Part shown: positions 1 to 8,872 of the stretch, one piece after another | How positions within the stretch are numbered: position 1 is the first letter of the stretch | How the letters are laid out: each line of letters opens with the position of its first letter | DNA from: Oxalicibacterium flavum | Lineage (GTDB): Bacteria; Pseudomonadota; Gammaproteobacteria; Burkholderiales; Burkholderiaceae_D | Reading direction: 5' to 3' | NCBI RefSeq assembly: GCF_014635065.1 | Contig: NZ_BMCG01000002.1 | Location: forward strand, 620,001-684,000 | DNA: 64,000 nt | Notes under the pieces: generated by a model | What the model was told of the DNA's origin: nothing | Databases searched by the model: none | The model's input: the letters and a program-made list of their open reading frames with translations, nothing else | Position numbers and translations under genes: made by a program

Positions 1-532
1 GGAAGAAATCGACCGGGCTGTGACTCTTCACAGGCTCGACCAGCAACAGCCTGGCTGCGTCGCGCGTGATCGCGTAGGCACCGGCGCCCCAGCTTTCCGA
101 GCGCACGCCGTACAGGCTGATCGGCAACACCGAAAGACTCTCCTTCATGTCCAGCAGGACCCGATGCCGGGTTCCCTCGAAACGCACGATGTCGAAATGG
201 CCGAGGTGCTTGCCAAGATTCGTCAACACCATCGGCAAGCTGCTGCTGATATGCACATCGTCCTCGAACACCACGCCGAATCCGGCACTGTCTTCCGCAA
301 TCCGGTTCCAGGCCTGGAAATGGCTGCGAAAGCAACCGATCGCGCCAGGCAGCCAACCATTGGCACGTGCCCGCAGCCGGGCAAACTCCATGCGCTCTTC
401 CACGCTCATCGCCCTGCCGTCAACCGCATCGATGCGTTCGAACGGCAGACCCAGTTCGTCGAGCTTGCTGCGCATCGCCGCCAGCCGGTCGGTTGCACGC
501 GCCAGATTGATCACATAAATCCTGAAATCCAT
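1..532 (-). CDS. Glycosyltransferase family 25 (LPS-type), C-terminus cut by window edge
   Basis: The minus-strand frame opens with ATG at 532 (MDFRIYVINLARATDRLAAM) and runs off the left edge after 177 codons. The N-terminal INLxRxxDR motif, the VFEDDV acidic motif near residue 90 and the GAGAYAITRDAARLLL segment near residue 155 are typical of GT25 enzymes, which add sugars to lipopolysaccharide or other glycans from nucleotide sugars. It lies 53 bases downstream of the GT4 gene at 586-1725 on the same strand, so it is probably the last visible gene of the eps operon. The acceptor and the sugar cannot be told from sequence. Confidence 0.85.
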   Translation of the reverse strand, partial: MDFRIYVINLARATDRLAAMRSKLDELGLPFERIDAVDGRAMSVEERMEFARLRARANGWLPGAIGCFRSHFQAWNRIAEDSAGFGVVFEDDVHISSSLPMVLTNLGKHLGHFDIVRFEGTRHRVLLDMKESLSVLPISLYGVRSESWGAGAYAITRDAARLLLVEPVKSHSPVDFF

Positions 533-585
533 GTCCTTCTCCCCGGCCCATGACCTGTATGGGCAACAGCGCTTCGACCAGATGC

Positions 586-1725
586 CTATCTCACCGCACT
601 ACCTTCGCCTGCCAGCTTTCTGTAAATATCCACATAGCGGTCGGCGATATGCCGCCAGCTGTACTGCGCCGCAAAGCACTGCGCCGATTCGCGCCGCTGC
701 GTGAAGGCTGCGGTGCCGCCGTCGTGCAGCGCCAGAATGCCCGCCACCTGTGCCGCGACATCGTCCCGGCCGATCAGCATGCCCAGGCCGGATTTCTCCA
801 CCAGGTTGCGAAACGGCGGAATATCGCTGAGCAGCGGCGTCAGTCCCGCGCTCATCGCCTCGATCGGCGCAATGCCGAAACCTTCGTGGCGCGACAGGCA
901 GATGTAATAGCCGGCCTGACCGATCAGACCGGCAAGCTCCTGTTCCGACGGGTTCTCGACGATCGTCACGCGCCCTTCCAGACCGGCGCTACGCACCCGC
1001 TCCTGCAGTTCGTCGCGCGTATGGTCGTATTCGCGGCCGGCGACGATGAGCCGCCACTCGGGCCGTGCGTTCGCCAGTTCCCTGAACAGCGCAATCGTTT
1101 CCAGCAACCCCTTGTTGACCGACCAGCGGCCGAAATAGATCATGGTCGGCGTCGGCGTGCGCGCGGCGCGATCGGCGTACTTCTCCACGTTCACGCCGTT
1201 CTCGATCACCGCCAGCCGCGGCGCATGCATGATGTGCGCGAATATCTCGCCGTCGTTCTCGCTGGTCCCCACCACGCGGTCGTAGGCCAGGGAAGTGCTG
1301 CGCGTGACGGTGTTGAAATAGACGCGCTTCAGACGCGAGGCAAAGGCCGTGTGAAAGAAGCCGCCATGGGTGGAAGCCACCAGCGGCTTGCGATGCAGCG
1401 GCTTGGTCAGCGCCAGATAGTCGTAGAAGAAATCGACGCCATGCACGTGCACCACGTCGGCATCGCGCACGTGCCGCAACACGCCCGGCGCCAGCGGATA
1501 ACGCGAGGAACCGCTGTACGGCAGACGCGTCACGCGTATGCCCTGCACCTCGTCCTCGGCCGGCAGGACCTGGTCCGAATTGCGGAACAGCCGGTCGAGC
1601 GTGACGATGCGCGGGCGATGTCCATGCTGCAGCAATTGATGGCGCGCGATGTTCTGCACCACATCCTCCATGCCGCCGACCGAAGGATGATACTGACGCA
1701 CCAGATGAACGACCTTAAGAGACAT
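586..1725 (-). CDS. GT4-family glycosyltransferase of the eps operon
   Basis: A 379-residue GT-B enzyme. The start at 1725 (MSLKVVHLVRQYHPSVGGME) matches the usual N-terminus of the family, with the glycine-rich PSVGGMEDVV acceptor-side loop. A longer frame reaches upstream to 1782 but would run deep into the preceding gene, so I rejected it. The donor-binding half carries YFGRWSVNKG and the SRHEGFGIAPIEAMSAG segment, the E-x7-E motif of retaining GT4 enzymes. The start overlaps the end of the polymerase-like gene by 11 bases, suggesting translational coupling. It probably adds a sugar to the lipid-linked EPS repeat on the cytoplasmic face; the donor is unknown. Confidence 0.88.
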   Translation of the reverse strand: MSLKVVHLVRQYHPSVGGMEDVVQNIARHQLLQHGHRPRIVTLDRLFRNSDQVLPAEDEVQGIRVTRLPYSGSSRYPLAPGVLRHVRDADVVHVHGVDFFYDYLALTKPLHRKPLVASTHGGFFHTAFASRLKRVYFNTVTRSTSLAYDRVVGTSENDGEIFAHIMHAPRLAVIENGVNVEKYADRAARTPTPTMIYFGRWSVNKGLLETIALFRELANARPEWRLIVAGREYDHTRDELQERVRSAGLEGRVTIVENPSEQELAGLIGQAGYYICLSRHEGFGIAPIEAMSAGLTPLLSDIPPFRNLVEKSGLGMLIGRDDVAAQVAGILALHDGGTAAFTQRRESAQCFAAQYSWRHIADRYVDIYRKLAGEGSAVR

Positions 1726-3055
1726 GACTTGCCTTTCTGTTTGCAGACTGCGGTGCCGGCGTATCGGCAAAGCCGCGCGCAACCGCAGGTTTTTCGCGCA
1801 GCGCGCAGCAGCCGATCAGGAACCACAGCACGCCGGCGGTCTTGAGCGCCATCAGCGAGGTGCCGCTGATGGCGAGGATCAGCGACATGTAGAGCGCCGC
1901 GTAGGCGCGGAAACGGATGCCCTGCTCGTCCTTCATGCGGATCATCCAGAAACCGATCCACAACGCCACGAAGAAAGGCAGGCCGAAACGCGTGAGCAGC
2001 ACCGCGTAGCCCATGTCGCCGAAGCCGAGGTTGTAGCCTTTGAGTCCCATCAGCTCGCCGATGCCGAATTCGCTGAGCACCACACCCGTGATGCGCAGCC
2101 GGCCCAGCATGTTGTCGCCGTGATAGTCGGGCAGAAAGAGCGCGATGCCGATCAGCATCAGCACACAGACCAGCGGCAGGAACATCAGCAGGTAATGCAT
2201 GCGCCCGCGAAACGCCAGACGCATCAGGATCAGGCACGAGATCGTCATCAGGCCGTAGCGCGAATCGGCCAGCGTGATCATGAGCATGGCGGCGCCGACG
2301 AAGAACAGCATCCAGCGCCATTCGGTCTTCTCCTTGGACAATCCCCATGCCGCCGTGATGACGGCGAAGTTGCCGAGCGAAACCGGTTCCAGAAAGATCG
2401 ACGATACGCGGTGCGCGCCCAGAAGCCCCGGCAGGATGGTACGGCCTATGCCCTCGGGCCGCATGCTGTTCAATGCGAGCGTGTTGTCCTTGATCCAGTT
2501 GGTGCCGCGCAGGCCGCCCTGGCTTACGTAATACGAAAAGACGTTGAAGACGCGCGAATAGTATTCGACGAAGAACATCTCGAAGAAGCCGAACAGCAGC
2601 ACGACGCCGATCAGGATGCGCAGAAAACGGTCGGCCGTGCGCACGTCGCCGACCGAACGGCCAAGCCAGTAGAACAGCAGCACGATCAGCAGATCGCGAA
2701 AACCCTTGGCATCAAGCGAGCCGCGCAGCAAGGCAAGCAAAAGAAGATACGCGGCACACAAACTCAGGATGGCGACCACGTCGAGCTGCAGCCGTCGCGC
2801 CAGCACCAGCAGGCAGCCGAGGTACAGCACGAACTCGGCGGCGCCGACCATCGCTGTACGCACTGCGAACACGTGCGTGTGCACCAGGCACAGCGCCATC
2901 TGGTACAGCGCCGCGCCGAACAGGATCCACAAGCCGAACAGCCGCCAGCCGTGCTCCTGGCGCGCGGCCTGCTGTGCAGTGGGACGCGGTGTGTAGCCCG
3001 GATGCGCCCAGCCATTGGCGGCCGGCGGAAAGAACAGCGAATCGTGACGCGCCAT
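1715..3055 (-). CDS. O-antigen polymerase/ligase-like membrane protein of the eps operon
   Basis: A 446-residue polytopic membrane protein with roughly ten hydrophobic segments after a soluble N-terminal stretch of about 35 residues. A large loop between the middle segments (about residues 175-225, with the FNVFSYYVSQGGL region) resembles the periplasmic loop of Wzy polymerases and O-antigen ligases. Its place in the eps operon, between epsI and a glycosyltransferase, suggests it polymerises the EPS repeat in the inner membrane. Its ATG overlaps the epsI stop by one base. Sequence in these families is weakly conserved, so polymerase and ligase cannot be separated by eye. Confidence 0.7.
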   Translation of the reverse strand: MARHDSLFFPPAANGWAHPGYTPRPTAQQAARQEHGWRLFGLWILFGAALYQMALCLVHTHVFAVRTAMVGAAEFVLYLGCLLVLARRLQLDVVAILSLCAAYLLLLALLRGSLDAKGFRDLLIVLLFYWLGRSVGDVRTADRFLRILIGVVLLFGFFEMFFVEYYSRVFNVFSYYVSQGGLRGTNWIKDNTLALNSMRPEGIGRTILPGLLGAHRVSSIFLEPVSLGNFAVITAAWGLSKEKTEWRWMLFFVGAAMLMITLADSRYGLMTISCLILMRLAFRGRMHYLLMFLPLVCVLMLIGIALFLPDYHGDNMLGRLRITGVVLSEFGIGELMGLKGYNLGFGDMGYAVLLTRFGLPFFVALWIGFWMIRMKDEQGIRFRAYAALYMSLILAISGTSLMALKTAGVLWFLIGCCALREKPAVARGFADTPAPQSANRKASHVS

Positions 3056-3780
3056 TACGCCTGCCCTCCGGCTTCGGTTCGGCCCGCCAGCCGCACGCGC
3101 TGCTCGGGCGTAAGCGCGTCGAACAAGGCATCGACGAAGCCATTCTGCAGGCGATAGGCGCCCTGCACATCGTTCTGTATCGAAGACACGCGGAAGATCA
3201 GTCCGTCCGGGATCGTGCCGTTGAGTCCGTAGGCGAGCTGTGCCAGCTTGCGGCGCAAGCCGGGCAGCGTCGCCTTGTCGCCAACCGTGACCCAGTAGGT
3301 CAGCGGTTCATGACGCATACCGTTGATGGCGACCAGTCGCCGCACCGGGATCACGCCATGCACGGTCTGCAGTGCATCGACGTGGTTGTCGTGCAGCGAG
3401 AAGCCCTGTGCCGCATAGCAGATCTCGGGGCGGTGCGCCTGCGTGGATTCGCCTCCCTGGTCGCTGCCGTAGGCGATCGACAGCATGATGCGTTCGCCAT
3501 TGCGGTTGACATAGATGCGCGACAGCGTGGTCGCATAGATGCGGCGCAGCGCGGCCTCGGTCTGCGGATTGACCACCGCCGACGCCAGCGCGCGGTCCTC
3601 GTGCCAGTCGCCGAAGGAGGTCGGCACCAGTGCATCCAGATCGACCGCCGGCCGCTGTGCGGCCAGCATGTCGGTCGGCGTCACGAAGGGAATCGCACCG
3701 GCGGTCGAGACCATGATCGCGCCCAGCGCGAGGCCGAACAGCATGGTGCGACGCGTCTGGTCAGGCAGCGGCATCGGCAT
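3055..3780 (-). CDS. epsI: EpsI, exosortase-associated protein
   Basis: A 241-residue protein. The start at 3780 (MPMPLPDQTRRTMLFGLALG) gives a single N-terminal hydrophobic anchor (about residues 13-33) and a periplasmic domain. That domain has the features of the EpsI/DUF3485 family: a PTSFGDWHED-type segment near residue 53, YVNRNGERIMLSIAYGSDQGG, and the conserved cysteine in RPEICYAAQGF. Members stand alone beside, or fused to, exosortases and are needed for EPS export in methylotroph systems; the biochemical role is unsettled. The frame overlaps the 3' end of xrtB by 20 bases. A start further upstream (3825) lies inside xrtB and is unlikely. Confidence 0.88.
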   Translation of the reverse strand: MPMPLPDQTRRTMLFGLALGAIMVSTAGAIPFVTPTDMLAAQRPAVDLDALVPTSFGDWHEDRALASAVVNPQTEAALRRIYATTLSRIYVNRNGERIMLSIAYGSDQGGESTQAHRPEICYAAQGFSLHDNHVDALQTVHGVIPVRRLVAINGMRHEPLTYWVTVGDKATLPGLRRKLAQLAYGLNGTIPDGLIFRVSSIQNDVQGAYRLQNGFVDALFDALTPEQRVRLAGRTEAGGQA

Positions 3781-4666
3781 GGCGTCGCCCCTCCCGATAT
3801 CTGACCCACATCTGCAACAGCGCATCGACGCCGACGATCAGGATCAGTGCGCTGAAGAACAGCACCATGCCGGCAAAGCCGTGCAGGAAACCCTGGCCGG
3901 CCGCATCGCCGAAATGGTAGGTGATCAGGGTCAGCGTCATTACCCGGATCACGTTGGCGGTGAACGAGATCGGCACGATCAGCAAGGCCAGCGCAATGTT
4001 GCGGAAGGCCGAGGCATGCTGCACCACATTCAGATAGAACAGCCCGAGCGATTCCAGCGTCAGCAAGGTCTGCAGACCGGCGCAGGCATCGGCCACCAGC
4101 AACTGGTACTGCCCGATCTGCAGTACCACGCCGTCGCGCGCGATCGGGTAGCCGACGGCGAACAGCACGTGCTCGGTGACCCACGATACCGCGGTCTTCA
4201 TCGGCATCGTCAGTTCGCTGACGATGATGCCGGGCAGCGGCAGCATGAACAGCATGAAGAAGAACGGAAACCACAGCACCTTCAGGCCGGCGAAGCCGCG
4301 CTTGAGCAGCACGATGCCGGCCAGCACCCAGATGAAGGAAGCGACCTCGACCACCGGGATCTGCTGCGAGCGGCCCAGCACATGAAACAACAGTCCGATC
4401 ACGAATACCGGCCAGCCGGTCAGCGCCATGCGCGGCGGTGCCTTCTGCATCATCGCCGGCCATTTACGCCAGATCAGCCACAGCGACAAGGCCAGAATGA
4501 TGGGGCCGTGCCCCTGCTCCTCGGTTCTCCACAATCCCTCGAACAATCCGATGAACATCGGCACGAACAGTGCGAGCAGACCGATGGCGATCGGCAGCCA
4601 TTCCTGCACGTGCGGCTTCCACCGCATCGCCGCGTCGGAAGCCGGTCGCATGGTCCAGGCGCTCAT
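3761..4666 (-). CDS. xrtB: Exosortase B
   Basis: A 301-residue integral membrane cysteine protease-like transpeptidase with about eight membrane segments. All three catalytic residues of exosortases are visible: Cys195 in VADACAGLQT, Arg241 in FTANVIRVMT and His262 in GFLHGFAGM. Exosortases recognise C-terminal PEP-CTERM signals and cleave or transfer secreted proteins at the inner membrane. The B subtype is inferred from its setting between epsG and epsI in an eps operon. Its ATG overlaps the epsG stop by one base. No PEP-CTERM substrate is encoded in this window, so its targets must lie elsewhere. Confidence 0.93.
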   Translation of the reverse strand: MSAWTMRPASDAAMRWKPHVQEWLPIAIGLLALFVPMFIGLFEGLWRTEEQGHGPIILALSLWLIWRKWPAMMQKAPPRMALTGWPVFVIGLLFHVLGRSQQIPVVEVASFIWVLAGIVLLKRGFAGLKVLWFPFFFMLFMLPLPGIIVSELTMPMKTAVSWVTEHVLFAVGYPIARDGVVLQIGQYQLLVADACAGLQTLLTLESLGLFYLNVVQHASAFRNIALALLIVPISFTANVIRVMTLTLITYHFGDAAGQGFLHGFAGMVLFFSALILIVGVDALLQMWVRYREGRRHADAAA

Positions 4667-5544
4667 CAGTCTTCCAGCAGGATCGAGCCGATCACATCCG
4701 CTCCGTAGCGGCCGAGCTGCTCGGCCGCTGCATTGATGTGCGCAATGCGCGTGCGGTTCTTGCGCGCCACCAGCAGCACGCCGCCCGCATGCGTGGCCAC
4801 TGCCAGCGCATCGGCGCCGGTCGAGAACGCCGGCACTTCATACAGCACGACGTCGTAGCCGTGCTCGATATGCTGGTTGAAGCGCGCGAACGAGGAGCGG
4901 CTCAGCAGCTCCTGCGGATTGGGCGGCAGCGTGCCGGCCGACAACACGGACAGGTCGATGAACGGCGCAATCCTGCTGATCGCATCGAGCTCGGCGCGGT
5001 CGGCGAGGATGTCGGACAGCCCCTGGCCGGACGGCAGATTGAAAATGCGATGCTGCTGCGGCGAACGCAGGTTGGCGTCAACCAGCAGCGTCTTTTCGCC
5101 CAGCTGCGAGAACACCACGGCCAGGTTTGCGGCAAACATGCTGGCACCATCGTCTGGATTGATGCTGGCGATGGCAAGCGTCTTGCGACCGCTGCCGAAC
5201 CAGCGCAGCATCAGCTGGCTACGCACGCCGCGCAGCATTTCGACCTGTGCATCGAACGGCCGGTAGGCAGCCACCAGTTCCGGCGAAAAGCCGCCCTGCC
5301 CGGGCCGCAGATACGGGTAGTCGAACTGGTGCGCAAGGACCTGCTCGATATCGGCTTCCGTGACCAGGCCCAGAGCCTGCGCCGCTTCGCCAAAACGCAT
5401 GCCCTTCTCTTTCTGCATCAACAGAATGCGCTCGGCATCGGCTGCCGAGATTTTCCCCATGTCGAGCAGAATGCGGCCAATGTTCGAATCGGGCTTGCGT
5501 CCCTGGGGATTGTGAATGGCGACGGGATTGAATATCCGGTTCAT
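4666..5544 (-). CDS. epsG: EpsG, chain-length-determinant kinase-like protein with degenerate nucleotide motifs
   Basis: A 292-residue cytoplasmic protein. Residues 20-80 form an MshEN-like domain (IGRILLDMGKISAADAERIL), as usual at the start of EpsG. Residues 120-290 are a BY-kinase/MinD-type fold that would pair with EpsF. Its motifs are eroded: the P-loop position reads NPDDGASMF (129-137) with no lysine, Walker A' reads LLVDANLR (153-160) with the second Asp replaced by Asn, and Walker B reads VVLYEVPAF (232-240) with Glu in place of Asp. There is no C-terminal tyrosine cluster. It is probably a partner or regulator of EpsF rather than a working kinase. It lies 24 bases after epsF. Confidence 0.85.
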   Translation of the reverse strand: MNRIFNPVAIHNPQGRKPDSNIGRILLDMGKISAADAERILLMQKEKGMRFGEAAQALGLVTEADIEQVLAHQFDYPYLRPGQGGFSPELVAAYRPFDAQVEMLRGVRSQLMLRWFGSGRKTLAIASINPDDGASMFAANLAVVFSQLGEKTLLVDANLRSPQQHRIFNLPSGQGLSDILADRAELDAISRIAPFIDLSVLSAGTLPPNPQELLSRSSFARFNQHIEHGYDVVLYEVPAFSTGADALAVATHAGGVLLVARKNRTRIAHINAAAEQLGRYGADVIGSILLED

Positions 5545-5568
5545 GTGGACTCCATTTTCGATTCTGTA

Positions 5569-6963
5569 TCAGCGCTGCGGCAGCAGCGGTGGCGTGAAGC
5601 CCAGACGCGGACGTTTCGGCCGGTCCTGCCGCAACACGCCGAGCACCGGCACATTGAGCGCTTCCACCAGATCGCGCGCGGAACGCACACGGCGGTCCAT
5701 GATCTCGGCCACCACCGCCAATCCCAGTCCGAGCATGGCGCCAAAGAAGATTGCCAGCACCATCAGCAACTTGACGTTGGGCGAGCTCGGCGTCAGCGGC
5801 GTCACGGCTTCGTTGAGGATGGCGACGTCGGACTGCATGGAACGCGATTCCAGGCTGGTCTGAGTGTAGCGGTTGGATGCAGCCTCGTAGGCGCGCTGCG
5901 CAGCCTGCACTTCGTTGACCAGCAGCTTCAACTCGTCACGCGCGAGATTGAGCTCCATGACCTTCTTGCGCTGCTCGGCAAGCGCCGCCTCCAGATCGGC
6001 GGCGCGCTTCTTCTGGATGTCGGCATTGCCGCTGACACTGGACGAGGCCAGACCGATCTGCTGGTTCAGGCTCGCGCGCAGCTGATCGACTTCCGCCTTG
6101 GCCGACTGGTACTGCGGATGGTTGACGCTCAGACGCTGCCTGATCTCGGCGAACTTGGTTTCGGCCGCCGCCAGATTGCCGCGCAGCCCCTGGATCACGC
6201 CGTTGTTCATGATGTCGGGCGAGGCACCGGCATTGCGCTGCGCCTGTCCCTGGCGCGAGGATGCATCGATCAGCAGGCCCTGCACCGCCACCAGCTGGCT
6301 CGACAGTTCGTTCATGCGCGCCGTTTCCACATCGAGGCGGTTGTCGGCATCGTCGATATTGTGTTCCTGCTGATAGGCCGTCAGCTTGCGCTGGGCCGCC
6401 TCGAAGTTGTCGCGCAATGCCTTGAGCTGGGTATTGAGAAAACTCGACGCCTTTTGCGCCGGCGCCACCTTCAGCTCGACCGCCGCGGTCTGGTAGGCAG
6501 CGGCAAAGGCATTCGCCATGGTGGCCGCAAACTGTCCATCCGAAGCACTGAAGGAAATATTGATGACACCGCTGTCACGCGACGGCTCGACCGCCACATT
6601 GGACGACAGCAGGCCGGCCAGCCAGTCACGCAGCGAGCCCTGGCCGCCGGTGGCGTCCTGGAACTGCTGGCGCACGGTCGGGCTGTCGGCCATCTTGAGA
6701 TCGTCGATCACCTTGAGCGCGACCGTCTTGCTCTTGATGATGTCAATCTGCGTGGCCATGTAGCCAGGCATCAGCTGCGACGGCAACGCCACCCCGGTGA
6801 CCGGATCGGTGCCCTTGTAGTTGAGGACCAGCGAGGTGGTCGCGGTGTAGGTCCTGGGCAGCAGCAGGACGACCACCAGGGTCAGCGCCGTGATCGCCAC
6901 CAGCGGCAGCAGGATCAGCTTGTAGCGGGCCCGCAGGATGAGCAGGAGCTGGGTCAGGTTCAT
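5569..6963 (-). CDS. epsF: EpsF, polysaccharide chain-length determinant (Wzz/PCP family)
   Basis: A 464-residue inner-membrane protein with the PCP layout: an N-terminal membrane segment (about residues 16-36), a long periplasmic domain rich in coiled coil (about residues 170-390, with repeated LRDNFEAAQRKLTAYQQEH-like heptads), and a second membrane segment near 400-420 followed by a short cytoplasmic tail with the MDRRVRSARDL motif. It sets EPS chain length and couples polymerisation to export with EpsE and EpsG. It sits between epsE and epsG on the same strand, as in other exosortase-linked eps operons. Confidence 0.92.
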   Translation of the reverse strand: MNLTQLLLILRARYKLILLPLVAITALTLVVVLLLPRTYTATTSLVLNYKGTDPVTGVALPSQLMPGYMATQIDIIKSKTVALKVIDDLKMADSPTVRQQFQDATGGQGSLRDWLAGLLSSNVAVEPSRDSGVINISFSASDGQFAATMANAFAAAYQTAAVELKVAPAQKASSFLNTQLKALRDNFEAAQRKLTAYQQEHNIDDADNRLDVETARMNELSSQLVAVQGLLIDASSRQGQAQRNAGASPDIMNNGVIQGLRGNLAAAETKFAEIRQRLSVNHPQYQSAKAEVDQLRASLNQQIGLASSSVSGNADIQKKRAADLEAALAEQRKKVMELNLARDELKLLVNEVQAAQRAYEAASNRYTQTSLESRSMQSDVAILNEAVTPLTPSSPNVKLLMVLAIFFGAMLGLGLAVVAEIMDRRVRSARDLVEALNVPVLGVLRQDRPKRPRLGFTPPLLPQR

Positions 6964-7015
6964 GTTTGCCTCTCGATACGACTCTGTTTCATGCAGTTTT
7001 CCGACGGTGCGCCGT

Positions 7016-7801
7016 TCAGAAGAAGCTTTCCTTCACATAGATCACGTCGTTGACCTGCACGCGATCGTCCTGCTTGACTTCCATGATCTGCATCACGCCC
7101 TGCTCGTCGCGGCGCTTGACGCTGATACCGCGTTCGGTGCCGCGCGGGCTCAGGCCGCCACCGACCGACAGCGCCTGCAGCACATCCATGCCTTCTTCCA
7201 GACGATACGAACCCGGACGCTGCACTTCGCCATAGATATAGAAGCGCGGCGCGCGATCGACGTACACCACGTCGCCCGGCCGCAGCTCCGGATTGACGGC
7301 ACCGTCGCCGCGCATGATGTCGGCGAGGTTGAAGCGTTCGCGCACGGTCTGGCCATCCTTGGTGCGCACCAGTGTCACGCGGTCGTCGGCATCGGGATTG
7401 AGGCCGCCGGCCATCGCCAGGATGTCGGTCAAACTGCGCTTGCCGTCAACCGGGATACGGCCTGGCTTGTTGACCTGCCCCAGCACCGACAACTGCTGGC
7501 TCTGCATCTGCGTGACGATCAGGTTGACGTGCGGCTGGCGGATGAAGCCGCCGCTCTCGAGCAGACCGGCGATCTTGCGCTCGGCCGCGTTCGGCGTCAG
7601 GCCGCCGACCTCGACATCGCCAACCAGCGGATACGAGATCACGCCCGCATCGTTGACACGCGTCTCCACCGCCAGATCGGGATTGCCATAGACCGAAATC
7701 TTCAGCACATCTCCAGGTCCGAGCTGCAGGTCATTGGCCGATGCCGGAATACCGGTCGCCAGCATTGCGAACGCATACAGGGTCATGAACAGTTTTTTCA
7801 T
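7016..7801 (-). CDS. epsE: EpsE, outer-membrane polysaccharide export protein (Wza-like)
   Basis: A 261-residue precursor with a clear signal peptide (MKKLFMTLYAFAMLATGIPA, likely cleaved after ASA at residue 22). Residues 25-105 match the poly-export domain (LGPGDVLKISVYGNPDLAVETRV), followed by two SLBB-like segments (SVLGQVNKPGRIPVDGK and YIYGEVQRPGSYRLEEG). This is the family of outer-membrane auxiliary proteins that form the EPS exit channel. No lipobox cysteine is visible, unlike classical Wza. The gene lies 25 bases downstream of epsD. Confidence 0.92.
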   Translation of the reverse strand: MKKLFMTLYAFAMLATGIPASANDLQLGPGDVLKISVYGNPDLAVETRVNDAGVISYPLVGDVEVGGLTPNAAERKIAGLLESGGFIRQPHVNLIVTQMQSQQLSVLGQVNKPGRIPVDGKRSLTDILAMAGGLNPDADDRVTLVRTKDGQTVRERFNLADIMRGDGAVNPELRPGDVVYVDRAPRFYIYGEVQRPGSYRLEEGMDVLQALSVGGGLSPRGTERGISVKRRDEQGVMQIMEVKQDDRVQVNDVIYVKESFF

Positions 7802-7826
7802 TGCCTTCTTCCTTCCTTGCCAGTCA

Positions 7827-8777
7827 TCATTTTCCGAGCCCGGTCACACCGTGCCCGACATCCTTCGCCTGATCGGCACCTGCCGCCTGCGGCATGGCTG
7901 CAGCTTTCTCCTTGCCGTCCTGCACCTGATCCAGCTGTTCCGAGCCGTTCAGGTATTCCACTTTCGACTCCGTGCGCAGGCGCGCAATCTCGGCCTCGCC
8001 CGCTTCGCGCGATTTCCGCAATTGCAGGTATTGCTCGATGCGCGGCCGTGCCATCGCCAGCGTCAGCGGACTGCTGCGCACGTCCTGCAGCACGGCGAGC
8101 TGACTCTGTTCACCCTGCCGGACCGTGAACGGTTTGCCGGTCGGGATCCTCTCCAGCATCTCCACCAGTTGCGGCGGCAGTTCCGCGCTGTTTCGGATCG
8201 CCTGCGCCGGCACATACTTGACGCCATGCGCATCCAGCCAGCGCTCGACCTCGTCCAGCGAACGTGCCGCTTCCATCTTCTGTATCAGCTCGACGCTCAG
8301 GTCGCGCGTGGCGATGGTCAGCTCACGCGTATCGAACAGCTTGCGCTGCGCGAACATGACCGGATTGTCTTCATAGAACTTCCCTATCTCCGCCTCGCTC
8401 GGTCGCGCCGGCTTGCCGATCTTCGCCTGCAGATAATGCTGCGCCAGAATCTGTTCCTTCGAACGCTCGATCGCCTGCAGTACACGCGGATCGCGATCAG
8501 CCTTTTCCTTCTTCGCCTGCTGCAGCAGCAACTGGCGCCCGATCAGTCCGTCCAGCACGTCCTTGCGCGACACGGGCTGCCCCGCTGGAATGCGTTCTAG
8601 CTCGGCATTCAACTGATGCACCGTGATGTCCTCGCCGTTGACGCGCGCCATCGATTGGCCGGCCGGCTTGCTGCCCTCCTTGTCGCCACCGCAAGCCACC
8701 AGCATCACGCTCATCGTCAGCACGCACATGTGCAGCGCACCGCGGTTTCCGGTCCAACTGTTTCGACTGTTTTTCAT
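7827..8777 (-). CDS. epsD: EpsD, SurA-like peptidyl-prolyl isomerase lipoprotein
   Basis: A 316-residue protein with start at 8777 (MKNSRNSWTGNRGALHMCVL). The hydrophobic stretch ending in LVACGGD gives a lipobox with Cys29 as the predicted lipidated residue. The rest is helical and resembles SurA/PpiD N-domains (NGEDITVHQLNAELERIP, VLDGLIGRQLLLQQA) followed by a short parvulin-like part (TRELTIATRDLSVELIQKM). In eps operons this family is thought to help fold or stabilise secreted EPS machinery; direct isomerase activity is not established. An alternative upstream start at 8849 would add 24 unusual residues and is unlikely. Confidence 0.85.
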   Translation of the reverse strand: MKNSRNSWTGNRGALHMCVLTMSVMLVACGGDKEGSKPAGQSMARVNGEDITVHQLNAELERIPAGQPVSRKDVLDGLIGRQLLLQQAKKEKADRDPRVLQAIERSKEQILAQHYLQAKIGKPARPSEAEIGKFYEDNPVMFAQRKLFDTRELTIATRDLSVELIQKMEAARSLDEVERWLDAHGVKYVPAQAIRNSAELPPQLVEMLERIPTGKPFTVRQGEQSQLAVLQDVRSSPLTLAMARPRIEQYLQLRKSREAGEAEIARLRTESKVEYLNGSEQLDQVQDGKEKAAAMPQAAGADQAKDVGHGVTGLGK

Positions 8778-8872
8778 ATATTTTTCACAACAATCAACAC
8801 ACCATTCATTACAACGGTAGAACTGCCCTCCGCCGCGCCACACCAACAATCGGGAAGAATCCTGGATGACTC

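Noticed and set aside
4570-7053. An 827-codon plus-strand frame opposite epsG and epsF
   Set aside because: It lies antisense to well-supported eps genes and has the same shadow composition.
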